Assembly: GCF_051960575.1 (NCBI RefSeq) | Contig: NZ_JBQCEE010000387.1 | Coordinates: 1-18,348 of the forward strand | Origin: JBQCEE01 sp051960575 | GTDB lineage: Bacteria; Actinomycetota; Actinomycetes; Mycobacteriales; Jatrophihabitantaceae | Length of the DNA stretch: 18,348 nucleotides | Direction: 5' to 3' | In this document: one piece after another, positions 6,891-15,765 of the stretch | Numbering within the stretch: the first letter of the stretch is position 1 | Layout of the letters: every line of letters starts with the position of its first letter | The notes under the pieces: generated by a model | The model's database searches: none | What the model was told of the DNA's origin: nothing | The model's input: only the letters and a program-made list of their open reading frames with translations | Made by a program: the position numbers and the translations under genes

Positions 6891-7793
6891 TCAGAAGACC
6901 TTGCCGAGGCCCATGATCCCGGGGCCGAGGATGATGACGAACATCGCGGGCAGCAGGCAGAACACGACGGGGAAGAGGATCTTCACCGGGATCTTCTGCG
7001 CGACCTCCTCGGCCAGCTGACGGCTGGTCAGTCGCATCTCGCGCGACTGCTCGCGCAGCACCGCGGCGACGGAGATGCCGAGGCCGGAGGCCTGCACGAT
7101 CGCCGAGATGAACATGCGCAGCTCGCGCACGGTCGTGCGCTCGACGAGCGCGCGCAGCGCCTCGACGCGCGACTTGCCGAACTGCATCTCCTGCAGCACC
7201 CGGCCGCACTCCTCGGCCATCGGGCCCTGGAGGTTGCGCGCGACCTGGGCGAGCGCGGCATCGAACCCGAGGCCTGCTTCGACGCACACGGTGAGCATGT
7301 CGATCGCGTCGGGCAGCCCCTTGCGGATGCGCTGCTGGCGCGCGTCCGCACGCTTGGCGAGGACGTAGTCGGGCAGCGCGAAGCCGAGGAAGGCGCCGAC
7401 GAGCGCCCAGAACAGCGCCTTCGGCCCCGAGTCGATGCCCAGGACGAAGAAGAGCCCGCCGAGCGCGAAGAGGCTGAGGCCCTTGAACGCCAGGACGCGT
7501 TCGACCGTCCACTTGCCCGGGTTGCCGGCCTGGTCGAGACGCTGCCCGATGTTGGTGACGACCGCGGCCGGCGAGATGCGCACGACGATCGCGCGCAGCC
7601 GTTGCATGGCCGGCGGCAACGGCTCGGCGCCGAAGCGCACGGCGGCCGGTGCTGCGCGGTTGTGGCCGTAGAAGGTCTCGATGGTCTCGAGCGACGCCTC
7701 GGAGGGTGCCGGATCGAACACGCCGAAGGCACCGAGCACGAGGACGAGCACGCAGAGGGCGGCGCTGACCAGGCCGACGACGAGCAGCAGCAT
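6891..7793 (-). CDS. tadC: Tad pilus platform protein TadC (type II secretion F-domain)
   Basis: A 300-residue inner-membrane platform protein of the Tad/Flp pilus. An N-terminal helix (2-24) is followed by a helical pair at about 102-145, then a cytoplasmic T2SSF domain: LPDAIDMLTVCVEAGLGFDAAL (160-181, the family hallmark), ASGLGISVAAVLREQS (235-250) and a C-terminal membrane helix (IPVKILFPVVFCLLPAMFVI, 268-287). Family knowledge: TadB and TadC form the membrane base that the CpaF ATPase drives to assemble Flp subunits. Its ATG (7791-7793) overlaps the tadB stop by one base (TGATG), so it is translationally coupled and is the last gene of the operon. Confidence 0.93.
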   Translation of the reverse strand: MLLLVVGLVSAALCVLVLVLGAFGVFDPAPSEASLETIETFYGHNRAAPAAVRFGAEPLPPAMQRLRAIVVRISPAAVVTNIGQRLDQAGNPGKWTVERVLAFKGLSLFALGGLFFVLGIDSGPKALFWALVGAFLGFALPDYVLAKRADARQQRIRKGLPDAIDMLTVCVEAGLGFDAALAQVARNLQGPMAEECGRVLQEMQFGKSRVEALRALVERTTVRELRMFISAIVQASGLGISVAAVLREQSREMRLTSRQLAEEVAQKIPVKILFPVVFCLLPAMFVIILGPGIMGLGKVF

Positions 7794-8757
7794 CAGATGT
7801 CCACCTTCGAGACCTTCTTGATCCACACCGAGCCCAGGAGCTCGAGCACGACGGCGACGACCAGCAGCACGGTGCCGGTGCTCGTGTGGAACAGCGGGCG
7901 GATGTAGCCCGGGTTGGTCATCTGGACGAAGCCGACCACGAAGATCGGCAGGCCGATGAGGATGCGACCCGACAACCGCCCCTCCGCCGAGAGCGCCCGC
8001 ACGGTGCGGCGCAGCGACGCGCGCTCGCGCATCGTCCCGACCGTCGTCATGAGGATCTCGGCGAGGTTGCCGCCGACGGAGCGCTGGATGCGGATCGCCA
8101 TCACGACCCACGAGAGGTCGGTGCACTTCATCCGGTCGGCGACGCGGTCGAGCGCGTCCTCGACGTCGGCGCCGAAGCGCGCCTCGGCCAACGCCCGCGC
8201 GAACTCGTCCGCTGCGGGCTTCTCGCCCTCACGGACGACCGTGTCGAGCGACTGGCTCAGCGAGAAGCCCGACCGCAGGGCGCCGGCGACCAGCTGCAAC
8301 ACGTCGGGCAACTGCTCGCCGAAGGCCACCTGCCGCTTGGTCGTGCGGATCGAGACGAACAGTCGGGTGGCGATCCACGCGATCGCGACACCGAGCAGGA
8401 GGCCGAGCAGCAGCGACCCGAACAGCACCATGACCGTCGCGCCGAGCACCAGCGTGATGCCGAGACGCAGCAGCACGAACTCCTCGGGCCGCATGGTGAG
8501 GCCGGCGGCGTCCAGCGTAGCGGCGATCTTCTCGCGTGCACCGCGGGCGCGCACCTGACGGTCGAGGAACGCGAGTGCGACACGCAGCAGCTTGCTCTCC
8601 TGCGGCGGCGCGGCAGGCATCTCCGGCTCGACGACGTGCGCCGTGACGCGGTACATGTCGACGACCGCGAGCGGGTCGTCGTCCTTGCGCTTCGGCGTCC
8701 AGGTGATCAGCAGGGCGAAGGTGAGCACGCAGCCGAACGTGAGCGCGAGCAGCACGG

Positions 8758-8761
<4 letters not shown>
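7793..8761 (-). CDS. tadB: Tad pilus platform protein TadB (type II secretion F-domain)
   Basis: A 322-residue membrane protein paralogous to TadC. N-terminal helix 1-21, two adjacent helices at about 97-136, then the cytoplasmic T2SSF domain with QLPDVLQLVAGALRSGFSLS (150-169) and SVGGNLAEILMTTVGTMRER (228-247), and two C-terminal helices (about 266-282 and 295-313). The role is the pilus base with TadC, contacting CpaF from the cytoplasm. The start ATG overlaps the cpaF stop by ATGA, and the stop overlaps the tadC start by TGATG. Length and topology are normal for the family. Confidence 0.93.
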
Positions 8762-10193
<1,432 letters not shown>

Positions 10194-10197
<4 letters not shown>

Positions 10198-11378
10198 CCG
10201 CGTCGCCTCCACGAACGGCCCTTCGCCTTGGCCGGCTGGGCCTGCTCGCCGGCGAGCGAATCGGCGAGCGCACGCACGGCGACGGCGTACGGGTGCTTGT
10301 CGTTCTCGGCCGTGAGGGGCAGTCCCTTGTTGACGGCGGCGAGGACGTCGGGACTGGACGGCAGCGCCGCCATCGCAGGCAGTTCGGCGACCCGCTCGAG
10401 GTCGGCCTGCTTGAGCGCGCCCTTCGCGTCCGCCGCGTTGATGACCAGACCGCGCAGGTCGGGCTTGTAGGACAGCGCGTCGAGCAGGTCGAGCGTCACG
10501 CGCAACGACTTCAGCGCCGTCGACTCGGCGGTGATCGGCAGCAGGTGGTGGTCGGCCACGTCGAGCACGGCCAGCACCTGCTCGCTGAACTGCCCGGGGG
10601 TGTCGACGACGACGTAGTCGTAGCGCGCCCGCAGGATTGTCAGCAGCGCGGTGACCAGCTCGGCGGTGACGTGGTCGCCGTCGGACGGGTTGGTCGGTGC
10701 CAGCACGCAGTCGAAGCCCTTGGCGTACGGGGTGATCAGCTGCGCCAGGCGGCCGTCGTCCAGACCGCCGTGGAACTCCACCGCGTCGGCCAGCGTGCGC
10801 CGCGGGGCGAGCCCCAGCATCATGGCGACGTCGCCGAACGCGACGTCGAGGTCGACCAGGCACACGCGGCGCGCGCCCTTGCGGTTCAGCGCGACCGCGA
10901 GGTTGGTGGCGACGGTCGTCTTGCCGCTGCCGCCCTTCGCGGCGAACAGCGCGATGACCGTGCCCTGACCGACCGTCGCGAGCGGGCCGTCCTCGGCGAT
11001 GTCGAGCTCGACGCGCTCGGCGTGCTTGGGTGGGTTGACCAGGCGGTTCACCGCACCGAGCAGCCCGCGCACGTCATCGGTGCGCACGACGTCGCGCACG
11101 CCGGCGCGGATCGCCCCGGTCAGCTCGCTGACGTCGAGCTCGTCACGCACCATGACGGTCGAGACGGCCGGACGGATCGAGCGGGCCTCGTCGGCGAAGG
11201 CAAGCGCCTCGATGAGACGGGGCGTCGGTCCGAGGACGAGGATGCACGGCGCCGGCTCGACGGCGACCGCCCGTGACGCCGAGCCGAGGTCGTCGACCAC
11301 GCGGATCTCGCTGCCCGGACCGAAGGCGGCGACGATGCGGGCCGCGACGTCCGGGTCGGGTTCGAAGAGCAGCGTCAT
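10194..11378 (-). CDS. cpaE: Tad pilus assembly protein CpaE/TadZ (receiver-like plus ParA/MinD ATPase)
   Basis: A 394-residue localisation factor of the Tad system. Residues 1-115 form an atypical receiver-like domain. Residues 138-380 are a MinD/ParA-type ATPase with deviant Walker A AAKGGSGKTT (146-155), switch segment VDLDVAFGD (175-183) and Walker B-like YVVVDTPG (255-262). A basic tail follows (KAKGRSWRRRG). Family members place the pilus machinery at a cell site. Start: ATG at 11376-11378 overlaps the cpaB stop as ATGA; an upstream in-frame TTG at 11393 would overlap cpaB more deeply and is less likely. It sits between cpaB and cpaF, the normal order. Confidence 0.92.
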
Positions 11379-12169
11379 GATGCGTGCGCCCAATCCGGGA
11401 AGACCGGGGTGTCGGTGCCCTGGCTGTCGATCCCAGGGCCCGGTGCCGTCACGGACGACTGGCTCAGCAGCGCGAGGTACAGGTTGCCGCGCTCGGTCTC
11501 GTGGATCAGCCGCTGCGCCTCGGTCTGGTCGACCGCCACCGTGACGAGCAGCTGCTGGCTCGCGGTGCCGTTGTTCATGCCCGCGTTCTCCTTGCTCGGC
11601 GCGCCCGCCGACGCGGCGAGCACGTCGACGCGCGGCAGCAGCAGCTTCGTCGTCCAGTTGTCGTCCTTGCTGCCGTTGGAGTTGTCGCCGGCGACCTTGT
11701 GCGGGCCGGTGAGGATGACGGTGTCGAAGACGGCGATCTGGGCGCCCGGCTGCACGTAGCCTGCGACGTCGGCCGGAGCGTCGACGGCGATGGACACCGC
11801 CATCTTGTTCTTCGGGATGGGCAGGCCGCTGGTCGTCGGCGTCTTGGTGCCGAGCATCTGCGGCAGCAGCACCTGGCCCGCCGCGATGTCGGAGGTGGTG
11901 ACCTGGTCGAGCAGGTCCGAGCCGATCGAGCGCACGGCGTCGGCCGGCACGGAGTCCGACGGCAGGTGGTCGATCTGCAGGTATCCGCCGTCGCGGAGGT
12001 CCTTGCCGCTGATGCCGGCCGGGATGGGCTTGACCACCAGCTGCACGTCGACGGCCTGCTTGCCCGCCACGGCCCGCTGATCGGCGTGCTTGACGTAGGC
12101 GTACACGGCACCGGTGGCGATCAGCGCGAGCACGAGCGCCAGGGCGATCTGGACGGGACGTCGTTTCAT
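11375..12169 (-). CDS. cpaB: Flp pilus assembly protein CpaB/RcpC (SAF domain)
   Basis: A 264-residue protein with an N-terminal membrane anchor (MKRRPVQIALALVLALIATG, 1-20) and a SAF-like domain: VVKPIPAGISGKDL (45-58, matching the usual PIPAGxxI start of the family) and TTSDIAAGQVLLPQML (91-106). The RcpC/CpaB part follows (KMAVSIAVDAPADVAGYVQPGAQIAV, and TVAVDQTEAQRLI at 210-222). It lies outside the membrane; family members in diderms support the secretin or pilus passage, and in this probably single-membrane organism it may bind peptidoglycan. A frame open to 12862 is a shadow of the tadG gene; the ATG at 12167-12169 begins a proper basic-hydrophobic signal anchor. It lies 20 bases after the tadG-like gene, and its stop overlaps the cpaE start. 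Confidence 0.9.
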   Translation of the reverse strand: MKRRPVQIALALVLALIATGAVYAYVKHADQRAVAGKQAVDVQLVVKPIPAGISGKDLRDGGYLQIDHLPSDSVPADAVRSIGSDLLDQVTTSDIAAGQVLLPQMLGTKTPTTSGLPIPKNKMAVSIAVDAPADVAGYVQPGAQIAVFDTVILTGPHKVAGDNSNGSKDDNWTTKLLLPRVDVLAASAGAPSKENAGMNNGTASQQLLVTVAVDQTEAQRLIHETERGNLYLALLSQSSVTAPGPGIDSQGTDTPVFPDWAHAS

Positions 12170-12189
12170 GGCGTGAGGACCTTCCGTGG

Positions 12190-13359
12190 TCAGCCGGACA
12201 ACTGCACGACGAGCAACCCCATGTCGGTGCTGCCGGACAGGGTCGTGCCGAGTGGGAGGAGTGCGCGGGTGAAGAAGCCGTAGACGCACGAGTTCAGGCT
12301 TCCCGTGCAGTACTTCGTGCCGCTGATGAGCGATGGCATGCTCTGCGTGCTCGGGTTGCCGGGTGTCCGGTACCCGGTCACCACGAAGGCGGCGAAGCCT
12401 GCGATGTGGTAGATGCCGTTGTTCCCTGAGTACTTGACACCGTCGTAGATCGGCAGATAGATCGGTTTGTGAAGGGAATCTGCGTATGCAGTCTGCAGCG
12501 CGGTCTGGCAGGCGCTCGACGCGCTGTTGCCGGGGTTCTCGCTGACGGTGCCCTGCGCGCTGACCGTGGTGATGCAGGTGCCGCCGGTGTCCGGGGTGAG
12601 CCAGCCGAAGCCGCCGGGCAGGTCGAAGCCGGACGGACTGCCCGAGCAGGTGTTGCCGGAACCATGCAGTTGCAGCACCTGCTCGGTGCCGGCGATACCG
12701 GTCGTGTAGGCCGGCGGCCACGGGGTCGGTGAGGGGTACGGGCCCTGGGCGACGTACTTGCTGATCGTGCCGGTCGAGGTGGCGCGCAGCCATTCGCACA
12801 GCGAGATCGTCAGTGCCAGCCCCGTGTTCTTCGACGGGGCGCCCCAAGTGGCCCGGGCGCACGCGAGCACGTGCGACCCGGTGAAGGCGCTGTTGCCGGC
12901 GAGGTGGGCGGCGAAGGTGGGTGGAAGCAGGGTCGAACCGTTCGCCTGCTTGGTGCTGACGTGCACGTCGACGAAGTTGCCGGCACTAGGCAGGGACGGA
13001 CAGGTCACCAGGGTGCCCGTCGCACCGCTGCACACCGTGAGGCCGCCGATGGCGCTGCGGCCGCAGACGCTGTCGACGGCCGACGCGCCGTCGGACGCGT
13101 TGAGGTTCGCGTACCGCGGCGCGCTGCTGACGCCGGCCGCGCACGACGTCAGCGAGATCGCGCACTTCTGCGCGACCGCGATCGCCGCGGCGTCCGCACC
13201 GTTCTGCAGCTGGGTGCGCTCGGAGTACAGCTGGCCGACGTCGACCACGATGGCACCCGTGCCGAGCAGCACGCCGGTGCCGACCAGGATCGTGAGGAGG
13301 GCGGTGACGGCGCCTCGTTCGCTGCCGGCGCGGTGCTGCCGTCGGGTCAGCCACCGCAT
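12190..13359 (-). CDS. tadG: TadG-like pilus assembly / pseudopilin-type secreted protein
   Basis: A 389-residue protein with the Tad-domain N-terminus: ERGAVTALLTILVGTGVLL, then VVDVGQLYSERTQLQNGADAAAIA, the typical motif of TadG-like proteins. It is anchored by one N-terminal helix (about 17-43), the rest being extracytoplasmic. There is no von Willebrand A domain (the domain of full-size TadG), so it is a short member. The exported part is rich in Gly, Ser, Thr and Cys (12 cysteines by eye), suggesting disulfide bonding. Start ATG at 13357-13359 has GGAGG five bases upstream and overlaps the end of tadE by 13 bases. Likely a minor pilus component or pilus-cell wall factor. Confidence 0.85.
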   Translation of the reverse strand: MRWLTRRQHRAGSERGAVTALLTILVGTGVLLGTGAIVVDVGQLYSERTQLQNGADAAAIAVAQKCAISLTSCAAGVSSAPRYANLNASDGASAVDSVCGRSAIGGLTVCSGATGTLVTCPSLPSAGNFVDVHVSTKQANGSTLLPPTFAAHLAGNSAFTGSHVLACARATWGAPSKNTGLALTISLCEWLRATSTGTISKYVAQGPYPSPTPWPPAYTTGIAGTEQVLQLHGSGNTCSGSPSGFDLPGGFGWLTPDTGGTCITTVSAQGTVSENPGNSASSACQTALQTAYADSLHKPIYLPIYDGVKYSGNNGIYHIAGFAAFVVTGYRTPGNPSTQSMPSLISGTKYCTGSLNSCVYGFFTRALLPLGTTLSGSTDMGLLVVQLSG

Positions 13360-13796
13360 GGCATCCTCCCGGTGGCGGTGAGCGTCAGGCTCGTGTTGGC
13401 CAGCTTCACGAAGGCCCGGATCGGCGTCTGGAAGCTGTAGACGTAGGTGACGGTGACGACCGCGTCGCCGGTGAGGCCGCTCGTGCAGACCGGCGAGCCG
13501 GTGTCGCCCGAGCAGGACGACGAGTCGGTGGCGGCCTTGTAGCAGACCGCGATGTTGCCGGTGGTCAGCGTCATGCCGGACGCCGCTTGCTGGGTGCGGC
13601 TCTTCACGGCGCTCGTGGCGTTGCCGAGCGCGGCGAGCCGGGCGCCCTCGCGGGCCGCCTCGGTCTCGGTGATCTTGCGGTTGAAGGCCGTGCCGAAGTC
13701 GATGACCCCGAAGACGAGCGCCAGCAGCACCGTCATGATGAGGGCGAACTCGACCGCGGCGATGCCGCGATCGGCATGATCACGCAGTCGTCGCAC
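13347..13796 (-). CDS. tadE: TadE-like pseudopilin
   Basis: A 149-residue pseudopilin. The N-terminus reads VRRLRDHADRG, then IAAVEFALIMTVLLALVFGVI: a prepilin-peptidase-type site after Gly11 with Glu at +5, followed by a membrane helix, then the TadE motif FNRKITETEAAREGARLAALGN. The C-terminal part has four cysteines. Start: GTG at 13794-13796 is preferred. An in-frame ATG at 13856 would add 20 residues, but it lies in the loop of a strong hairpin (13833-13872) and gives an implausible Cys/Pro-rich leader. No strong ribosome site is seen for either. Likely processed by the peptidase at 14274-14981, and a minor pilin or assembly factor. Confidence 0.85.
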   Translation of the reverse strand: MRRLRDHADRGIAAVEFALIMTVLLALVFGVIDFGTAFNRKITETEAAREGARLAALGNATSAVKSRTQQAASGMTLTTGNIAVCYKAATDSSSCSGDTGSPVCTSGLTGDAVVTVTYVYSFQTPIRAFVKLANTSLTLTATGRMPCGG

Positions 13797-13832
13797 GGGA
13801 CACCGGCCAGTCGTCGGGAGGGGGCACGAGGA

Positions 13833-13872
13833 ACGCGCCCGCCGGCTGCAGAGCATGAGCCGGCGGGCGCGT
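13833..13872. terminator. 15-bp perfect GC hairpin between flp pilin and tadE (attenuating terminator)
   Basis: Arms ACGCGCCCGCCGGCT (13833-13847) and AGCCGGCGGGCGCGT (13858-13872) are perfectly complementary, with a 10-base loop. On the minus (coding) strand it begins 26 bases past the flp stop (13899-13901) and is followed by TTCCTCGT rather than a clean T-run. Such hairpins after a highly expressed pilin commonly cause partial termination or protect the upstream mRNA, giving more pilin than machinery. It disfavours the longer tadE start. Confidence 0.65.
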
Positions 13873-13898
13873 CCGAGAGCAGAGCGGCGGAGCGGGGA

Positions 13899-14099
13899 TC
13901 AGATCGCGTTGCCCGCAGCGGTGAACAGGTCGCTGAGCTTGCCGCCCAGGATCGTCACGGCACCGATGATCACGATCGCGATGAGGGCCAGGATCAGGCC
14001 GTACTCCGCGGCGGTCACGCCACGGTCCTTGCGCTCGGCCTCGGTCATCTTGGCCAGACCGACGTGCAGCATCACCGCGAGCTGGGTGAAGAAGTTCAT
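13899..14099 (-). CDS. flp: Flp-type major pilin precursor
   Basis: A 66-residue prepilin. The leader of 27 residues ends KDRG and is followed by the Flp core VTAAEYGLILALIAIVIIGA: cleavage after Gly27, Glu at +5 and Tyr at +6 as in canonical Flp pilins, then a single membrane/polymerisation helix and a short C-terminus (LGGKLSDLFTAAGNAI). It is the structural subunit of the Tad pilus. The ATG at 14097-14099 has an excellent ribosome site AAGGAG (14108-14113, spacer 8). It is the first gene of the pilus operon and separated from tadE by a strong hairpin, consistent with high pilin expression. A small hairpin (CCCGAG 14126-14131 / CTCGGG 14139-14144) lies in the upstream region. Confidence 0.95.
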   Translation of the reverse strand: MNFFTQLAVMLHVGLAKMTEAERKDRGVTAAEYGLILALIAIVIIGAVTILGGKLSDLFTAAGNAI

Positions 14100-14203
14100 G
14101 GGACGTACTCCTTGGTGGGGGTGTTCCCGAGGTGGGGACTCGGGGAGGGCCTCCGGCCGCTCTGCCACAAGAGTCCCGGTCGATGTGCCCCGTGCGCGCG
14201 GGT

Positions 14204-14232
14204 TGATCGGACAGGAAATGATCAGCCGATCG
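14204..14232. promoter_or_regulatory. Inverted repeat in the flp / prepilin-peptidase divergent region
   Basis: GATCGG (14205-14210) and CCGATC (14226-14231) form inverted half-sites 15 bases apart, with an internal TGATCA palindrome (14219-14224). They lie between the divergent flp and prepilin peptidase genes, in a locally AT-richer segment. It could be an operator coordinating the two, but no known regulator site is recognised. Confidence 0.3.
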
Positions 14233-14260
14233 CCCGACAGACAGCACGGCTGCGCCCACC

Positions 14261-14266
14261 TAGCGT
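14261..14266 (+). promoter_or_regulatory. Candidate -10 box giving a leaderless prepilin-peptidase transcript
   Basis: TAGCGT fits the actinobacterial TANNNT -10 pattern and ends 7 bases before the ATG at 14274, which would place transcription start at the A of the start codon. No Shine-Dalgarno sequence precedes this ATG, as expected for a leaderless mRNA. Confidence 0.45.
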
Positions 14267-14273
14267 CGCGTGC

Positions 14274-14981
14274 ATGTCTGTCGTCGTCTGGGCCGCCGCC
14301 CTCACCACTGCGGCCGGCGCCGCGCTGGTGCGCGGGCCGCTCGTCCGCAGCGCGGTCGAGCCCGGTGCGCCCGACCGTACAGCGTGTCCAACGTGCGACG
14401 CACCGATCGGTCACGGTGGATTCCGGAAGTGCGGCTGCGGCACACGTCTCGGCGCTCCCCCGCTCGTGCTCGAACTGCTGGCGGGCGGGGTCGGCGCCGG
14501 CTTCGGCGCCGTCGTCGGGGCGCGACCGGAACTCGTCGGCTTCCTGGTGCTCACCGTCGTCGGGGTCGCGCTCGCGACGATCGACCTGATGGTGCACCGC
14601 CTGCCGGACCGCTTCGTGCTCGCGGCGTTCGCCGGGCTGGCCGCGTCCTTCGTCGTCGGGGCGGTCGTGCGGGCGGACGCGACCCGGCTGCTCACGGCGC
14701 TGCTCGGCGCCGTCGTGCTCGGTGCGTGCTACTTCGTCCTCGGCGTGGTGGGCGCGGGCCGGTTCGGTCTGGGCGATGTCAAGCTCGCCGTCGTCCTGGG
14801 TCTCGCGCTGGGTTGGTTCGGCTGGCGCGCCGTGCTGGTCGGCAGCCTGCTGGCGTTCCTGCTGAACGGGGTGGTCACGCTGGCGCTGCTCGCGGCACGA
14901 CGGGTGACGCTCAAGACGGAACTGCCGTTCGGCCCGTTCATGCTCGCCGCCGCCGCGGCCGTGGTGGTCGCCGCCGCCTAA
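14274..14981 (+). CDS. Prepilin peptidase (type IV leader aspartic peptidase, TadV/CpaA/PilD-like)
   Basis: A 235-residue polytopic membrane peptidase that cleaves the leaders of Flp and TadE after Gly. Catalytic aspartates: Asp104 in ATIDLMVHRLPD (the usual xxDxxxxxxPD pattern) and Asp168 in RFGLGDVKL (the GxGDxK motif). Hydrophobic helices cover about 63-82, 87-104, 114-132, 138-160, 168-200 and 221-235. An N-terminal remnant of the cytoplasmic zinc-binding loop remains (CPTC at 38-41, CGC at 53-55), while the methyltransferase part of full PilD is shortened, so it is probably a peptidase only. It is divergent from flp, with 174 bases between. The stop TAA overlaps the stop of the convergent gene (CTAA). 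Confidence 0.93.
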   Translation: MSVVVWAAALTTAAGAALVRGPLVRSAVEPGAPDRTACPTCDAPIGHGGFRKCGCGTRLGAPPLVLELLAGGVGAGFGAVVGARPELVGFLVLTVVGVALATIDLMVHRLPDRFVLAAFAGLAASFVVGAVVRADATRLLTALLGAVVLGACYFVLGVVGAGRFGLGDVKLAVVLGLALGWFGWRAVLVGSLLAFLLNGVVTLALLAARRVTLKTELPFGPFMLAAAAAVVVAAA

Positions 14982-15697
14982 CCGGTCAGGTGACGTCCGC
15001 GGCGGCGCCGGCCGCGCCGCAGCGCCACGAGGCCGCTCGCGACGAGGGCCGCCGCGAGGGCCAGCAGCAGCGCGCTGTCGACGCCGGTCGACGAGGTGCC
15101 ACCAGTGCCCTGCCCGTCGACACCGTGCCCACCGCGGCCGCTGTGCCCGTGGGGCGGCGGGGTGCTGCTCGAGTCGACGCCGCTCACTCCGAGCCTCGGT
15201 CCGAGCCGGAAGCCCGCGTCGACGTCGAGCGGCACGGTGACCCGGACGTCGCCGAGGGCGCGGGTCGGGTCATGTCCGGGCGGCGTCGTGAAGCGGCCGG
15301 CCGTGGACGTCGCCGCGGGCGGTCCGCTCAGGATCAGTGCATACCGCCCGCGCGCCAGGGCCTCGGGCACGGTGAAGCGATAGCTCGCCGTGCCGGACGC
15401 GTCGGCGGTCACCGTCCCGAGCCGCCGGACCCCGACCAGCCCGACGACGACCTGCGCGGCCGGCCGGAACCCGTCGACCTGGACGATGACCTGCTCACCC
15501 CGGTGCAGCAGTGGATCCGCAGGCAGACGATGCCCGTTCCGAGGGTCGATGATGCTGACGCCGCCCGGCGGCTGGGTCGCGCCGGCCAGTGCTGCAGACA
15601 TCAGGGCAACAACCACCAGCAACCCGGCGAGGCCCGGCAAGAACACACTGCGGCGGGCCTGGACGGCCCGCCGCGGTGATCTGCGTTCGATGTTCAT
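14978..15697 (-). CDS. Secreted protein with His/Gly-rich linker and C-terminal membrane anchor (unknown function)
   Basis: I do not recognise a family. The 239 residues show: a signal peptide at about 1-40 (basic RRSPRRAVQARR, then hydrophobic LPGLAGLLVVVALMSAALAG); a beta-rich domain at about 45-135 (SIIDPRNGHRLPADPLLHRG, VIVQVDGFRPAAQVVVGLVG, and ASYRFTVPEALARGRYALIL) that resembles an Ig-like or surface-adhesion module; a second segment to about 180; a low-complexity linker with HGHSGRGGHG; and a C-terminal hydrophobic helix (SALLLALAAALVASGLVAL) ending in a poly-Arg tail. The end looks like a sortase-type sorting signal, but no LPxTG is present (SSTGVDS precedes the helix), so it is probably a plain membrane anchor. 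ATG at 15695-15697. It follows pstB after 68 bases containing a strong hairpin. Confidence 0.8.
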   Translation of the reverse strand: MNIERRSPRRAVQARRSVFLPGLAGLLVVVALMSAALAGATQPPGGVSIIDPRNGHRLPADPLLHRGEQVIVQVDGFRPAAQVVVGLVGVRRLGTVTADASGTASYRFTVPEALARGRYALILSGPPAATSTAGRFTTPPGHDPTRALGDVRVTVPLDVDAGFRLGPRLGVSGVDSSSTPPPHGHSGRGGHGVDGQGTGGTSSTGVDSALLLALAAALVASGLVALRRGRRRRGRHLTG

Positions 15698-15709
15698 GTC
15701 CCCCCATCG

Positions 15710-15745
15710 GCGAAGGCACGCGTCGTCCTGGACGCGGTCCTTCGC
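15710..15745. terminator. Strong two-part hairpin between pstB and the following secreted-protein gene
   Basis: Outer arms GCGAAGG (15710-15716) and CCTTCGC (15739-15745), a 2x2 internal loop, then inner arms CGCGTC (15719-15724) and GACGCG (15731-15736) around a 6-base loop: 13 base pairs in all. It lies 20 bases past the pstB stop on the minus strand. No T-run follows, so partial termination, mRNA protection or processing are all possible. Confidence 0.55.
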
Positions 15746-15765
15746 TGTGGTGTGACGGCCCGGGT

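Noticed and set aside
12170..12862. Upstream extension of the cpaB frame
   Set aside because: It is an out-of-frame reading of the tadG-like gene; the cpaB signal anchor begins at 12169.
13899..14597. Long minus-strand frame upstream of flp reaching into the prepilin peptidase gene
   Set aside because: The flp ATG at 14099 has an excellent ribosome site and the expected leader; the extension is antisense to the peptidase gene.
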